DNA of 64,000 nt from Novosphingobium album (ex Hu et al. 2023) (lineage in GTDB: Bacteria > Pseudomonadota > Alphaproteobacteria > Sphingomonadales > Sphingomonadaceae), in assembly GCF_022832385.1 (NCBI RefSeq), contig NZ_JALHLE010000009.1:124001-188000 (forward strand), written 5' to 3'. Under the pieces are notes generated by a model that saw only the letters and a program-made list of their open reading frames with translations, did not search any database and was not told the DNA's origin. Below, piece by piece: positions 1 through 8,667 of this stretch. The position numbers and the translations under genes are program-made. Each line of letters starts with the position of its first letter. Positions within the stretch are counted from its first letter, which is position 1.

Positions 1-910
1 CCGAACCCAGCACATCGGGAACGCCCTGCCGCAGCCAGTGCCACAGGCCCGCGACATGGGCGGCAGAGCGGATCGGCGGGTTCATCTGCGCATAAGTGCC
101 CAGCCGCGGATAGGCGTCCTCGGCCTCCAGCGTCAGGTGCTGCGGCGTCACCTCGCAAGTCGCCACGTCGCGGTGTTGCGCGATCAGTTCGAGCTCGGCA
201 GGGGTCGTGACGTGCAGGATATGGATCGGCCGCTTGGCCTCACGCGCCAGCTTGAGAATGCGGCGGGTCGCCAGCATCGCGCTTTCATCGTCGCGCCAGA
301 CGGGATGGCTGGAGGGATCGCCTTCTATCCGCTCTCCCTTGCGCGCGTTCATCCGCGCCTCGTCCTCCGCATGGATGGCGACGCGGCGGCGGCCATTGGC
401 AAGCACACGCGCCAGTTGCTCGTCTTCTGCCACCAGCAGGTTGCCAGTCGATGCCCCCATGAAGATCTTCACGCCCGCCGTCCCCGGGATGCGTTCCAGT
501 TCGCCCAGCTCCGGGGCGTTCTCGGCCGTGGCGCCGACATAGAAAGCATGGTCGCAGTACATGCGGTGATGCGCGCGTTCGAGCTTGTCGTGCACCCGCA
601 TCACGGTGTCGGTGTTGGGATTGGTGTTGGGCATCTCGAACACCGCCGTCACGCCGCCCATCACCGCTGCGCGGCTACCGGTCTCAAGGTCTTCCTTGTG
701 CTCCAGCCCCGGCTCGCGGAAGTGGACCTGGCTGTCGATCACGCCAGGCAGAACGTCGAGCCCGGCGCAGTCGATGCGCCGCGCCGCGTCGGGATAGCTG
801 CCGATGCCCACGATCTTCCCGTCACGCACAGCCACATCGGCAACGCCCGCACCATTGGGCGTGTGGACCATTCCCCCTGCAAGAACGAGTTCGGGTGCAT
901 TGGCTGTCAT
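1..910 (-). CDS. pyrC: Dihydroorotase, PRK09060-like, C-terminus off the left edge
   Basis: Amidohydrolase-type dihydroorotase of pyrimidine synthesis, converting carbamoyl aspartate and dihydroorotate. About 303 residues are visible; the rest lies outside the window. The sequence shows an N-terminal beta region, then the metal-site motif DSQVHFREPG at residues 59-68, then EMPNTNP, KIFMGASTG, AIHAEDE and HILHVTT segments typical of the family. The first histidine of the usual DxHxH metal motif is a glutamine here; I recall this as common to the alphaproteobacterial subfamily rather than a lesion. The ATG at 908-910 starts directly before the conserved N-terminus. Catalytic activity, as opposed to a non-catalytic PyrC-like role, cannot be decided from sequence. 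Confidence 0.85.
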   Translation of the reverse strand, partial: MTANAPELVLAGGMVHTPNGAGVADVAVRDGKIVGIGSYPDAARRIDCAGLDVLPGVIDSQVHFREPGLEHKEDLETGSRAAVMGGVTAVFEMPNTNPNTDTVMRVHDKLERAHHRMYCDHAFYVGATAENAPELGELERIPGTAGVKIFMGASTGNLLVAEDEQLARVLANGRRRVAIHAEDEARMNARKGERIEGDPSSHPVWRDDESAMLATRRILKLAREAKRPIHILHVTTPAELELIAQHRDVATCEVTPQHLTLEAEDAYPRLGTYAQMNPPIRSAAHVAGLWHWLRQGVPDVLGS

Positions 911-935
911 CGCGAGGCCTCTCTGCTGGCTAAGG

Positions 936-964
936 TGACACAGTGGTTGACACAGTTGACACGG
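936..964. promoter_or_regulatory. Three spaced TGACACAG-type repeats upstream of pyrC
   Basis: TGACACAG occurs at 936 and 948 and TGACACGG at 957, i.e. spaced 12 and 9 bp, 26-54 bp upstream of the dihydroorotase start. On the gene's strand they read as repeated GTGTCA. A binding site array or a slipped duplication is possible; no regulator is identified. Confidence 0.35.
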
Positions 965-1091
965 TCCTGACGCAAAAATGCCGAACCCGGTATCGAAGGC
1001 GGCCTAGGCGCCCCGAGGGCATCATGCAAGAACGTGTCGGCAGACGTCATGGCTGCCTGTCTGCCACAAGTGGCCGCCTGTAGGACAGCGC

Positions 1092-1781
1092 TCAGACGTT
1101 CCGCGCGCCCCGCCGCAGCAGGGCCTGCACGAACGCGTCCAGATCATCGATTTCGACGTCCAGCACTTCGTTCCAGTCCGCAAGCACCGCCTCGATATCG
1201 CTGCGGGAATAGGCGTGGCGCGATGGTTCCGGCAGGCGGGGCGGGCGGTGCGGCCAGGGATGCCCGGTCAGGTTGTTGTAGAGCCAGCCGAAACTACAGA
1301 GCAGCAACACATTCACGGTGATCGGCAGCATGTAGACGGCATCCCAGGGAATCCTGCCGCTCGCCCCCAGCGCGCAGAGCAGGGCACAGGCGCCGCCGGG
1401 GGGATGCAGGCAGCGCGCCAGCGACATGACTGCAATGGCCAGGCCCACCCCCAGGCTTGCCGCAAGCCAGGGATCGCCCAGCAAGTGCCCGGCTGTCAGC
1501 CCGATGACGGACGACAACAGATTGCCGCCGATCACTGCCCACGGCTGCGCCAGCGGACTGGCCGGCACGCAGAACACCAGAACCGCCGAAGCTCCCAGCG
1601 GCGCGACAAGAAACGGCAGCGCTGCCCCCTTTCCGCCCACCAGCAAGATCGTCACCGCTCCGGCAACGGCAATACCCATGGCCGCACCGGCTGCACCGCG
1701 CATCCAGCCCAGATGGCCGGCAGCCTGCACGCGCCAGCTTGCCCGGGGCGATATCTCCAGCGGCTGAGTCAAAACATGCAC
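1092..1781 (-). CDS. HPP family integral membrane protein
   Basis: The protein carries the family signature CLHPPGGACAL between hydrophobic helices, with four to five predicted membrane segments in the first 170 residues. Helices are rich in Gly, Ala, Val and Leu (for example AVTILLVGGKGAALPFLVAPL). A hydrophilic, acidic C-terminal tail follows. HPP proteins are poorly characterised membrane proteins; some plastid and cyanobacterial members have been linked to nitrite transport, and nothing here tests that. The start is uncertain: I chose GTG at 1781 because the hydrophobic domain begins soon after, but the frame is open up to 1856. The gene stands alone, with a CCACT-TT-AGTGG inverted repeat (1790-1801) right before this start. 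Confidence 0.7.
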   Translation of the reverse strand: MHVLTQPLEISPRASWRVQAAGHLGWMRGAAGAAMGIAVAGAVTILLVGGKGAALPFLVAPLGASAVLVFCVPASPLAQPWAVIGGNLLSSVIGLTAGHLLGDPWLAASLGVGLAIAVMSLARCLHPPGGACALLCALGASGRIPWDAVYMLPITVNVLLLCSFGWLYNNLTGHPWPHRPPRLPEPSRHAYSRSDIEAVLADWNEVLDVEIDDLDAFVQALLRRGARNV

Positions 1782-1877
1782 CTTGAATACCACTTTAGTG
1801 GTGGCGCTATGGCGAATGGACGCGCGGTTGGCGAGACAATCGTTCCTTGGCCGCAAAAAGGTGAACTTTGCCGCAGC

Positions 1878-2264
1878 TCAGAATGCGATCTTCACCCCGG
1901 CCATGATGCGGTTGCTCACGGTTCCGTTTGGCATGGCGGCCGAATCCATATGCAGATCGAGTGTGACGCCTTCTCCGATATCGACCTTGGCGCGAGGCAG
2001 CCCCTCTTCAACAGCATAGGCATCAGTAAGGGGGCGAAGCCGGCTTTTCTCCGGATCGGGAGCGCAGACGACGATTTCACGCCCGGTGCTGAGCGGGCAA
2101 CGCGGCTTTGCCTGCGGCAACCGCAGTCTGTCCGGTGAAGGGGTAACCCGTGCAAGATCGAATGACCCGACTTGCACCTGTGCGACGACAGCAGGCGGAT
2201 CGGAGGGCAGGTCGACAGGCGGCATGGGCGGGTCTCGCTTCGACGATGCCTGCAAGAACGCCAT
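1878..2264 (-). CDS. Conserved hypothetical protein, 128 aa
   Basis: No recognised domain. The middle has the segment GREIVVCAPDPEKSRLRPL, a pattern seen in uncharacterised sphingomonad proteins, followed by a region with KVDIGEGVTLDLHMDSA. The N-terminal third is proline-rich, and there is no clear signal peptide from this start. It runs in the same direction as its neighbours but is separated from them by more than 90 bp, so it is probably monocistronic. The start may lie further downstream. Confidence 0.5.
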   Translation of the reverse strand: MAFLQASSKRDPPMPPVDLPSDPPAVVAQVQVGSFDLARVTPSPDRLRLPQAKPRCPLSTGREIVVCAPDPEKSRLRPLTDAYAVEEGLPRAKVDIGEGVTLDLHMDSAAMPNGTVSNRIMAGVKIAF

Positions 2265-2316
2265 GCAATCACGGCGGGATTGTGTCGTGGCGCGTGTTAA
2301 ATTCCTGAAAATTGAA

Positions 2317-2349
2317 GGCCCGGCCTGCTCATCTGGAACAGGCCGGGCC
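2317..2349 (-). terminator. Strong hairpin downstream of the nitroreductase gene
   Basis: GGCCCGGCCTG pairs perfectly with CAGGCCGGGCC (11 bp, 11-nt loop). On the minus strand it is followed by TTCAATTTTC, so it probably ends the leftward nitroreductase transcript. Confidence 0.6.
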
Positions 2350-2417
2350 AGAAGGCGCCCGCATGGGAGGGGGCTTGGGGGGATGCGAGCGCCCGGGAGA
2401 GAGTCGGACCAGTGCCG

Positions 2418-2996
2418 TCAGGCGAACTTGCCACCTTTGGCGATCTCGGCAACCGGCTTGCGGGTGCTGGGCACTTCGCGCTCCTGCAGAAAATCAGGAA
2501 GCGTTTCCTTCGGCCCCTGCTTGCCGATCACGAACGCTGCCTCGAGACGGTGGTCTTCCGGGATACCCAGCGCCTTTTCCGCTTCGCCGAACTTGAGGCC
2601 GGTCATGCCGTGCGTGTGATAGCCCAGCGCCTGTGCCTGCAGCGCTGCCAGCACCCATGCCGCGCCGGCATCGAAGCTATGGCTGTGATTGTCCGAATTG
2701 CCCTTGTCCGAGCGCATCTGCGTATCCGAGACGACATAAACCAGCGCCGAGGCATCCTTGGCCCAGCTCTGGTTGAAGTCGATGAGCTGCGAGAGCAGCA
2801 AGTCCCAGTTGGCATCACCTTTCTTCGCATAGAGGAAGGTCCAGGGCTGGACGTTGTAGGCCGAAGGCGCCCAGCCGGCGGCTTCGAAGATCACGTCGAG
2901 GTCTTCCTGCGGCATCTCGCTGCCGTCGAAGGCGCGCGGGCTCCAGCGATCGACGATGAGCTTCTCGATCCTGGGGTTGGCGGTACGTCCGGTCAT
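2418..2996 (-). CDS. Nitroreductase family FMN oxidoreductase
   Basis: A protein of about 192 aa of the FMN-dependent nitroreductase fold, which reduces nitro groups, quinones or similar acceptors with NAD(P)H. The N-terminal RWSPRAF motif binds flavin phosphate, and AAGWAPSAYNVQPW is the classic Ser/Asn/Gln/Pro flavin segment. The C-terminal GMTGLKF and PEDHRLEAAFVIGK parts are also typical. The ATG at 2996 was chosen because AAAGGA stands at the proper distance and the conserved domain starts here. It follows the pirin gene in the same direction with a 43-bp gap, so both may be co-transcribed. Substrate unknown. Confidence 0.85.
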   Translation of the reverse strand: MTGRTANPRIEKLIVDRWSPRAFDGSEMPQEDLDVIFEAAGWAPSAYNVQPWTFLYAKKGDANWDLLLSQLIDFNQSWAKDASALVYVVSDTQMRSDKGNSDNHSHSFDAGAAWVLAALQAQALGYHTHGMTGLKFGEAEKALGIPEDHRLEAAFVIGKQGPKETLPDFLQEREVPSTRKPVAEIAKGGKFA

Positions 2997-3039
2997 GGGG
3001 GTAGTCCTTTCGATTGGGAGAGAGGGAAAAGAAAAAGTG

Positions 3040-3738
3040 TCAGGCCGCATCGACGAGGACGAGTTCGGCGTCCTCGAGCGCGGTTACGGTGATGGTATCA
3101 AGGCCGGTAATGGCGATGCCGTCGCGTGCCTTCGCTTCGACTTCGCCGACCTGCACGCGGCCGATTGCAGGCACCAGATAGGCATGACGGCCGGGCTCGG
3201 TGGCATAGGTCACCGTATCGCCTGCCTTGACAGTGGCGCCCAGCACGCGGGCATCGGCGTTGATTGGCAGGGCATCGCCCTCGCCTGCATGACCGCTGGC
3301 CAGCGTGACGAAGTGCCCTGCACGGTCACCCTTGGGAAACGGGCGGGCGCCCCAGTGCGGTTGCTCGCCGCGCCGGTCGGGCATGATCCAGATCTGGAAC
3401 AGCGTCGTTTCCTCATCCTCGAGGTTGTACTCGGAATGGCGGATGCCGGTTCCCGCACTCATCACCTGCACGTCGCCCGCTTCGGTCCGGCCAGTGTTGC
3501 CCAGGCTGTCCTGATGGGTGATGGCACCCTTGCGGACATAAGTGACGATTTCCATGTCGCGGTGCGGATGGGCGGGAAAGCCCGTCTTCGGTGCGATGGT
3601 ATCGTCGTTCCAGACCCGCAGCCGGCCCCAGTTGGTGCGCGCCGGGTCATGGTAATCGGCAAAGGAAAAGTGATGATGCGCGTCGAGCCAACCATGGTTG
3701 GCGGCGCCCAGGCTGCCGAAGGGACGGAGTTCGATCAT
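3040..3738 (-). CDS. Pirin family protein
   Basis: A 232-aa bicupin protein of the pirin (YhhW) group. The metal-site region is visible as FPAHPHRDMEIVTYV and later TGIRHSEYN, with GDVQVMSAG between them. Members include quercetinase-like enzymes and redox regulators; the actual role here is unknown. The start at 3738 is preceded by CGAAGGAG at good spacing. The gene is divergent from a LysR-type regulator 122 bp away, an arrangement in which the regulator commonly controls the divergent gene, so control of pirin and perhaps the nitroreductase by that LysR protein is a reasonable inference. Confidence 0.88.
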   Translation of the reverse strand: MIELRPFGSLGAANHGWLDAHHHFSFADYHDPARTNWGRLRVWNDDTIAPKTGFPAHPHRDMEIVTYVRKGAITHQDSLGNTGRTEAGDVQVMSAGTGIRHSEYNLEDEETTLFQIWIMPDRRGEQPHWGARPFPKGDRAGHFVTLASGHAGEGDALPINADARVLGATVKAGDTVTYATEPGRHAYLVPAIGRVQVGEVEAKARDGIAITGLDTITVTALEDAELVLVDAA

Positions 3739-3832
3739 GGGGGCACTCCTTCGATAACGGTTGAACAGGATGGGCCATGTGACCCGATGCCCCCCAGATA
3801 GGCCTTGGCATTCGATCGGGAAATTGGGATAA

Positions 3833-3862
3833 ATTCGACTCAAATGTTCGGATAAGTTGAAT
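3833..3862. promoter_or_regulatory. Imperfect palindrome between pirin and lysR genes
   Basis: ATTCGACT (3833-3840) and AGTTGAAT (3855-3862) form an inverted repeat with one mismatch and a 14-nt spacer, overlapping the regulator's ATG. Its size and place fit a LysR-type autoregulatory site. The role is inferred. Confidence 0.4.
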
Positions 3863-4766
3863 GCCTGATCTCGCGCCACCCAGTCTTGATCACCTGCGCA
3901 CATTTCTCGCCGTCGTCGAGGAAGGTAGCTTCAACGCCGCCGCGCGTAAGCTCGGCCGGGCCATTTCCGTGGTCAGCTACGCGATTGCACAGCTGGAAAC
4001 GCAGCTCGACGTGCGGCTGTTCGACCGTGAGGGCTCGCGCAAGCCGCGCCTGACCGAAGCCGGCCGCGCGCTTGTTGCCGAAGCCCATGCCATAGCCGAC
4101 GATGTCGATGTTCTGCTCGCCAAAGTGCGCAGCCTGCGGCAAGGGCTGGAAGCCGAACTGTCGTTTGCAGTGGACGTGATGGTGCCCGACCATGTGCTCG
4201 CCCGCCTGCTGCGCGATTTCCAGGAACGGTTTCCCACCGTCCCGCTGCGCCTGCACGTCGAGGCGCTGGGGGCGGTCGCCGCACTGGTGCAGGATGGCCG
4301 CGCGACGCTGGCGCTTGCCGGTCCCGACATCCTCGACCTGCCTGAAATCGAGCGCGAGGCGGTGGGCTCGGTCGAAATGGTCGCCGTCGCCGCACCGGGC
4401 CACCCTCTGGCCCGGGCTGGACGGATAGAGCCGGGCGATGCGCGCAAGCACCTCCAGCTGGTCCTTACCGATCGTTCGCCACTGACCGAAGGCCGCGATT
4501 TTTCGGTGTTCAGCCCGCGCTCCTGGCGGCTCGGAGACCTCGGCGCGAAGCATGCTCTGCTCAAGGAAGGGATCGGTTGGGGCTCGATGCCGCTGCACCG
4601 CGTGCACGACGATCTCGACAACGGCACGCTCGTCCAGTTGCACCTGCCCGAGCTATCCACCATCCGCTATGCCCTCGTCGCACTGTGGCGCAAGGACAGT
4701 CCCCCGGGGCCGGCAGCTGTCTGGGTGCTTGATGAAATGCGCGAAAGGCTGGCAAAGTGCCCTTGA
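3861..4766 (+). CDS. LysR family transcriptional regulator
   Basis: A 301-aa protein with an N-terminal winged helix-turn-helix (residues about 8-65; LRTFLAVVEEGSFNAAARKL and VSYAIAQLETQL) and the RLFDREG and LTEAG signatures, then a LysR substrate-binding domain with the AAPGHPL motif. It is divergent from the pirin gene and probably controls it. An inverted repeat overlaps the start codon, suggesting autoregulation. The Shine-Dalgarno is weak (GGAT about 8 nt upstream). The effector ligand cannot be told. Confidence 0.9.
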   Translation: MPDLAPPSLDHLRTFLAVVEEGSFNAAARKLGRAISVVSYAIAQLETQLDVRLFDREGSRKPRLTEAGRALVAEAHAIADDVDVLLAKVRSLRQGLEAELSFAVDVMVPDHVLARLLRDFQERFPTVPLRLHVEALGAVAALVQDGRATLALAGPDILDLPEIEREAVGSVEMVAVAAPGHPLARAGRIEPGDARKHLQLVLTDRSPLTEGRDFSVFSPRSWRLGDLGAKHALLKEGIGWGSMPLHRVHDDLDNGTLVQLHLPELSTIRYALVALWRKDSPPGPAAVWVLDEMRERLAKCP

Positions 4767-4804
4767 GGGCTTGCACCGCGCCGCAGACTTCCCACCTTGC
4801 CTGC

Positions 4805-5560
4805 ATGACTGCAACCCGCTTGTTCGACCGCGCCGTAATCCGCCTCTCCCCGCGTGAGGGTTCCGCCGATAACGTCGCCGACTTCCTCCAGGGCCTTGTC
4901 ACTTCCGACGTGAAGAAGGTGCTCCCGGTCTGGGCCGGGATGCTGACGCCTCAAGGAAAGGTCCTGTTCGACTTCATGGTCTGGCCCGCAGGCGAAGACA
5001 TGCTGCTGGACTGTGAGGCAGCGGCCGCCGAAGCGCTGATCAAGCGGCTCACCATGTACCGTCTGCGCAAGGCGATCGACATTGCCCGCGACGACAGTCT
5101 CGCCGTTCACTGGCGCCCGCACGTGGGGGACGGCGCGGCCGCCGACCCGCGCCTGTCCGCGCTGGGCGAACGCTGGGTTTCCGTCATTGACGAAGCAGAT
5201 CCGGAGGACAGCGAACGCGGCGCCGATGCTGCCTGGCGTGCGCACCGTCTCGCTCTCGGCGTGCCCGAAGGGCAGGCTGAACTCGGCGACGGCGAAACGC
5301 TGTGGCTGGAATGCAATGCCGCCGAGCTCAATGGCGCCTGCTTCACCAAGGGCTGTTTCGTCGGGCAGGAAAACACCGCACGGATGAACTGGCGGCAGAA
5401 AGTGAACCGCCGCCTGATCGTCGTGCCGCTCGACCGTTCGGACGACAAGCGCCGCCGCGCCGCCTATCCCGATCTCGGACTGGCCGTCGACCACTTGCGG
5501 GTCGACGACATCGCGCCGGATCTCATGCCGGCGTGGCTGGACTTGTCGGCCGCATCCTGA
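4805..5560 (+). CDS. ygfZ: YgfZ/CAF17-like folate-binding protein
   Basis: A 251-aa protein of the GcvT-like YgfZ/CAF17 family, which uses tetrahydrofolate to help assemble or repair certain iron-sulfur proteins. The family signature KGCFVGQEN is present near residue 180, with LQGLVTSDV in the N-terminal part and LTMYRLRKA in the middle. I chose the ATG at 4805 since the conserved RLFDRAVIRLS segment begins at once. It lies 38 bp after the lysR gene on the same strand. Confidence 0.88.
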   Translation: MTATRLFDRAVIRLSPREGSADNVADFLQGLVTSDVKKVLPVWAGMLTPQGKVLFDFMVWPAGEDMLLDCEAAAAEALIKRLTMYRLRKAIDIARDDSLAVHWRPHVGDGAAADPRLSALGERWVSVIDEADPEDSERGADAAWRAHRLALGVPEGQAELGDGETLWLECNAAELNGACFTKGCFVGQENTARMNWRQKVNRRLIVVPLDRSDDKRRRAAYPDLGLAVDHLRVDDIAPDLMPAWLDLSAAS

Positions 5561-5570
5561 CTTCTGCCGC

Positions 5571-6128
5571 TCAGGCGCTGAGCGCTATGCCGGATTGTTC
5601 ATCTGCCCCGGCCTTCCGCCGGTCCAGATCGATGACGAAAAGATGGGCGGGAGCCTCTTCTCCTCTGGCCGCGCTATACCGCAGATGTTCGGTGCCGGTG
5701 TCCTGAAAGCCCGCCGCTTCCAGCACACGCACCGAGGCGTTGCTGTCCACGAAATGCTTCGCGATCAGCCTGTGATAACCAAGCGCCCGGGCCTGATCGA
5801 CAACCGCCCGTAACGCTTCCAGCGCATAGCCGCGCCCGCGGTAACCCGAGGCGATCCAGTATCCGACCTCAACGTCGTCCCCGGATTTGCCAAGGCCAAT
5901 CCCCCCCACCAGTCTGGCGCCATGGGCACCGCGCAGGTACATGAAGAAATGCGGCAGCCGTGGGTCTCGCGGACGCGCCAGATATTCGCGCACTGCTTCA
6001 CGCGTACGCGGCAGCATCCTCACGGCAACCGTGCGTTGTACCTGCTCGTCGCTGAACGCCTCGATAAGGTCGTCCAGATCCTCAGGCCAACCCGGCCGTA
6101 GAAATAGCCTCTCCGTGCGGACAAACAT
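5571..6128 (-). CDS. GNAT family N-acetyltransferase (RimJ/RimL-like), copy 1
   Basis: A 185-aa GCN5-related acetyltransferase. It opens with TERLFLRPGWPEDLDDL and has the acetyl-CoA-binding part YWIASGYRGRGYALEAL, the Q/RxxGxG/A-like motif A. The late segment HFVDSNASVRVLEAAGF is typical of RimJ/RimL relatives. The acceptor is unknown. It is convergent with ygfZ, and the next gene upstream is a related acetyltransferase starting with nearly the same 14 residues, so this is a tandem paralogue pair. Confidence 0.85.
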   Translation of the reverse strand: MFVRTERLFLRPGWPEDLDDLIEAFSDEQVQRTVAVRMLPRTREAVREYLARPRDPRLPHFFMYLRGAHGARLVGGIGLGKSGDDVEVGYWIASGYRGRGYALEALRAVVDQARALGYHRLIAKHFVDSNASVRVLEAAGFQDTGTEHLRYSAARGEEAPAHLFVIDLDRRKAGADEQSGIALSA

Positions 6129-6271
6129 GCGACGGTTCTCCGTTGTCCTGATCCCGCAAGCCCATGATGCACCCAATCCTGGAAAATTGCACTAGGCATT
6201 CGCCGTAATGGACATCTCGCGCGCCCGGAGCCTGCGCCCCGGGCGTTAACAAGAGGTTTACGGGGTCCTGG

Positions 6272-6835
6272 TCAGGCAGCGCACTTGCATCGCATGAGGT
6301 CATTGCCATCACCGCAATCGCCCGGAGCGCCGAACACCCGTTCATACTCGCGCGAGGGGCAGGCCTTGCCCCGCCCCTTGCTGAACCGCTCGGACACGCG
6401 CCCGGTTCGCCGGAAACCCGCCTTTTCCAGAACACGCCCGGATGCCGGATTGTCGATGAAGTGCGTAGCCGTGATGCGCTCGTGCCCCATGGCCCGGGCG
6501 AGTCCCAGCACGGCCCTTGCTGCTTCGCTGGCATAACCCCGGCCCCAGTGGTCCCGGGCGATCCAGTACCCGAGTTCGGGCACGGCATCGGTCCGGTTCA
6601 AGCCGGCACCGCCGATGATGGCCGCGCCCGAAGTGCCCGGCACGGTGATCAGGAAACGGGGAAAGCCCTGTTCTTGCGGCAGTGCCAGAAAGGATCGCGC
6701 ATCTTCGTCGGTATAGGGCCAGGGCACGTTGGCCAGGTTGCGGACGACGGTTTCGTCGCCGATCAGGCTCATCACCTCTTGCCAGTCCTCAGGCCATCCG
6801 GGCCGCAGGAACAGCCGTTCGCTGCGAATGAACAT
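6272..6835 (-). CDS. GNAT family N-acetyltransferase (RimJ/RimL-like), copy 2
   Basis: A 187-aa paralogue of the downstream gene: RSERLFLRPGWPEDW at the N-terminus, YWIARDHWGRGYASEAA as the acetyl-CoA site and HFIDNPASGRVLEKAGF later. The start at 6835 was chosen because homology to its neighbour begins here, although the frame stays open to 7066. The C-terminal tail (CGDGNDLMRCKCAA) has three cysteines absent from copy 1. The two genes are separated by 143 bp and probably arose by duplication and diverged. Confidence 0.83.
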   Translation of the reverse strand: MFIRSERLFLRPGWPEDWQEVMSLIGDETVVRNLANVPWPYTDEDARSFLALPQEQGFPRFLITVPGTSGAAIIGGAGLNRTDAVPELGYWIARDHWGRGYASEAARAVLGLARAMGHERITATHFIDNPASGRVLEKAGFRRTGRVSERFSKGRGKACPSREYERVFGAPGDCGDGNDLMRCKCAA

Positions 6836-7073
6836 CTTGAATCTCCACTCTCCAGCCCCGCGACCCGCATAGCCGGAACGCGTGACATTGCGATTACGCA
6901 GGCGCGCGTGAACCAGGCCCGGCCGCTCCGGCATTGGCGAAATGCGGAAGACGGCAGGCGTGCAGCGGCGCGCATGCGGCGATGTGAGGGAGAAAAGCAA
7001 AGAGGGAGACAGGCCTTGGCCCTCTCCCTCGTTCAGCCGGTCTTCCGAAGAAACCGGCGGGGCCATCCCGTCA

Positions 7074-7097
7074 GGATGACCCTTTTTCCGGTCATCC
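7074..7097 (-). terminator. Hairpin after rpmA
   Basis: GGATGACC and GGTCATCC form an 8-bp perfect stem directly downstream of the rpmA stop. A second hairpin (GCCGGT...ACCGGC, 7036-7058) follows. Neither has a clear U-run, so termination is only probable. Confidence 0.4.
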
Positions 7098-7099
7098 GG

Positions 7100-7369
7100 T
7101 TATTCGGCGGCTTCTGCCATGGCATCGACCGACACGTACTTGCGGCCGAGTTTGCCATCGTGGAAGCGTACGCGGCCTTCGGCCAGCGCGAACAGGGTGT
7201 GATCCTTGCCCATGCCGACGTTCACGCCCGGGTACACGCGGGTACCGCGCTGGCGGATGATGATGTTGCCGCCGACGACTTCCTGGCCGCCGAACTTCTT
7301 CACGCCAAGACGGCGGCCCGCTGAGTCGCGGCCGTTGCGCGAAGAACCGCCTGCTTTCTTATGTGCCAT
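7100..7369 (-). CDS. rpmA: 50S ribosomal protein L27
   Basis: An 89-aa protein with the unmistakable [16 protein letters not shown] start, the [11 protein letters not shown] core and a [12 protein letters not shown] segment. It is a component of the large ribosomal subunit near the peptidyl-transferase centre. The length is normal. It follows rplU by 24 bp in the standard rplU-rpmA order, so both are surely co-transcribed. Confidence 0.98.
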   Translation of the reverse strand: MAHKKAGGSSRNGRDSAGRRLGVKKFGGQEVVGGNIIIRQRGTRVYPGVNVGMGKDHTLFALAEGRVRFHDGKLGRKYVSVDAMAEAAE

Positions 7370-7393
7370 TGCTCAGTTCCTTCCGATCTTGGC

Positions 7394-7690
7394 TCAGGCG
7401 ACCGACACGATGCGCAGCAGGGTCATCTGCTGGCGGTGGCCGTTCTTGCGACGATAGTTGTGGCGGCGGCGCTTCTTGAACACCACGACCTTTTCGCTCT
7501 TGGCCTGCGCGATGATCTCGGCCGAAACCGAAACCTTCGAAGCATCGACGACTTCGCCGTCCTTGCCAGCGAGCAGGACGTCGCCCAGGGTGATGGTCTC
7601 ACCGGCTTCACCAGCCAGCTTTTCAACCGCGATCTTGTCTCCGGCGGCAACCCGGTACTGCTTGCCGCCCGTGCGCACAACTGCGAACAT
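7394..7690 (-). CDS. rplU: 50S ribosomal protein L21
   Basis: A 98-aa protein with [13 protein letters not shown] at the N-terminus and [16 protein letters not shown] in the C-terminal half, both diagnostic of L21, a 23S rRNA-binding large-subunit protein. The ATG at 7690 is the natural start; upstream in-frame sequence is not conserved. It is first in the rplU-rpmA operon and divergent from a lipoprotein gene 259 bp away. Confidence 0.98.
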   Translation of the reverse strand: MFAVVRTGGKQYRVAAGDKIAVEKLAGEAGETITLGDVLLAGKDGEVVDASKVSVSAEIIAQAKSEKVVVFKKRRRHNYRRKNGHRQQMTLLRIVSVA

Positions 7691-7949
7691 GGTGCCCTTA
7701 CCTAATATCAATGTGCCCGAAACGAGCCGAAACAACCTTGCCCCGGCCGCGCTGTTCAACCGGTGAGGGAAGAACCTTGCGGGCGACGCGCCGGACACTC
7801 CGCTTGGCGCGGAGGGCCGGAAAGAGTGGGTGCCGTTAGTGCAACGCCCGATTCGTGTCAACCAAGGACTGGTGTGTTGCGTGCCACCTGCCGAGAATCC
7901 GGAGACGAAATCCTCTCCCCTCGTCGTCCTGCCATGCTATGGCAGCGCC

Positions 7950-8477
7950 ATGATCCCCGCGAAAGCCCGCTTACCACTCATTCCGCTGGCACTGCTGGCC
8001 TCGGCCTGCTCTACCGCCGGCACCTACCCGTCGCTGGCCTTGCGCGACGTTGAACGCGCAAACGGCAGCGCGATGCCAGCCGTGGGAGAGCCTGCAGGAC
8101 CAGTCACGTCACTGCCCCCGGCGAGCACCGATCTCGTTGCCCGGCTCGACGGCCTCGTTGCGATTGCGCGCGAGGCGAACACGCAGTTCCAGAGCAACCG
8201 CCCGGCTGCCGAGCGCGCAGTGGCCGCCGCGGGCGATACCGGAAGCGATTCCTGGAGCACTGCCAGCGTCGCCATTGCCCGCCTCGAATCGAGCCGGTCG
8301 AGCGCCATGGTTGCGCTCGGCGATCTCGATTCACTTTATGTGGAAGCGCGCACGGCAGGCGCACTGGAGGAAACCCCTGGCGCCAGGGCCATCACTGCAG
8401 CGCGCGATGAGGTCGATGGCTGGGTGGCCGAACAGAACGACGTGATCGCGGCGCTCTCGGCACGCCTGCCGGGCTGA
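7950..8477 (+). CDS. Putative lipoprotein, 175 aa
   Basis: The N-terminus has a lysine-arginine stretch, a hydrophobic helix and a lipobox (LLASACS), so the mature protein should begin with a lipidated cysteine near residue 19. The rest is alanine-rich and predicted largely helical (LDGLVAIAREANTQFQSN, AVAAAGDTGSDSWSTASVAIARLES). I do not recognise the family. Similar helical lipoproteins occur in sphingomonads. The start at 7950 is set by the signal peptide. It is divergent from rplU and convergent with the following gene. Confidence 0.7.
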   Translation: MIPAKARLPLIPLALLASACSTAGTYPSLALRDVERANGSAMPAVGEPAGPVTSLPPASTDLVARLDGLVAIAREANTQFQSNRPAAERAVAAAGDTGSDSWSTASVAIARLESSRSSAMVALGDLDSLYVEARTAGALEETPGARAITAARDEVDGWVAEQNDVIAALSARLPG

Positions 8478-8482
8478 ACACG

Positions 8483-8513
8483 AAAAAGCCCCTTCCCCAG
8501 CAGGGGAAGGGGC
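8483..8513 (-). terminator. Rho-independent terminator
   Basis: GCCCCTTCCCC pairs perfectly with GGGGAAGGGGC (loop AGCA). Read on the minus strand the stem is followed by TTTTT, so it ends the leftward gene at 8668. As a hairpin it may also stop the lipoprotein transcript from the other side. Confidence 0.85.
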
Positions 8514-8667
8514 CCTCCGAACGACCGCCCTTCTGTCCTAGAGCCCCCCGGCCGGACAGAACGGTCAGTTTTTAGCCGCTGGTGATGACGCCACCGGTCC
8601 TCCACCCAGGATCAGCACGGGTGGAAAGACAGCCTTCATGGCAGCGTACCGGCCAGCCGCCGCCCGC

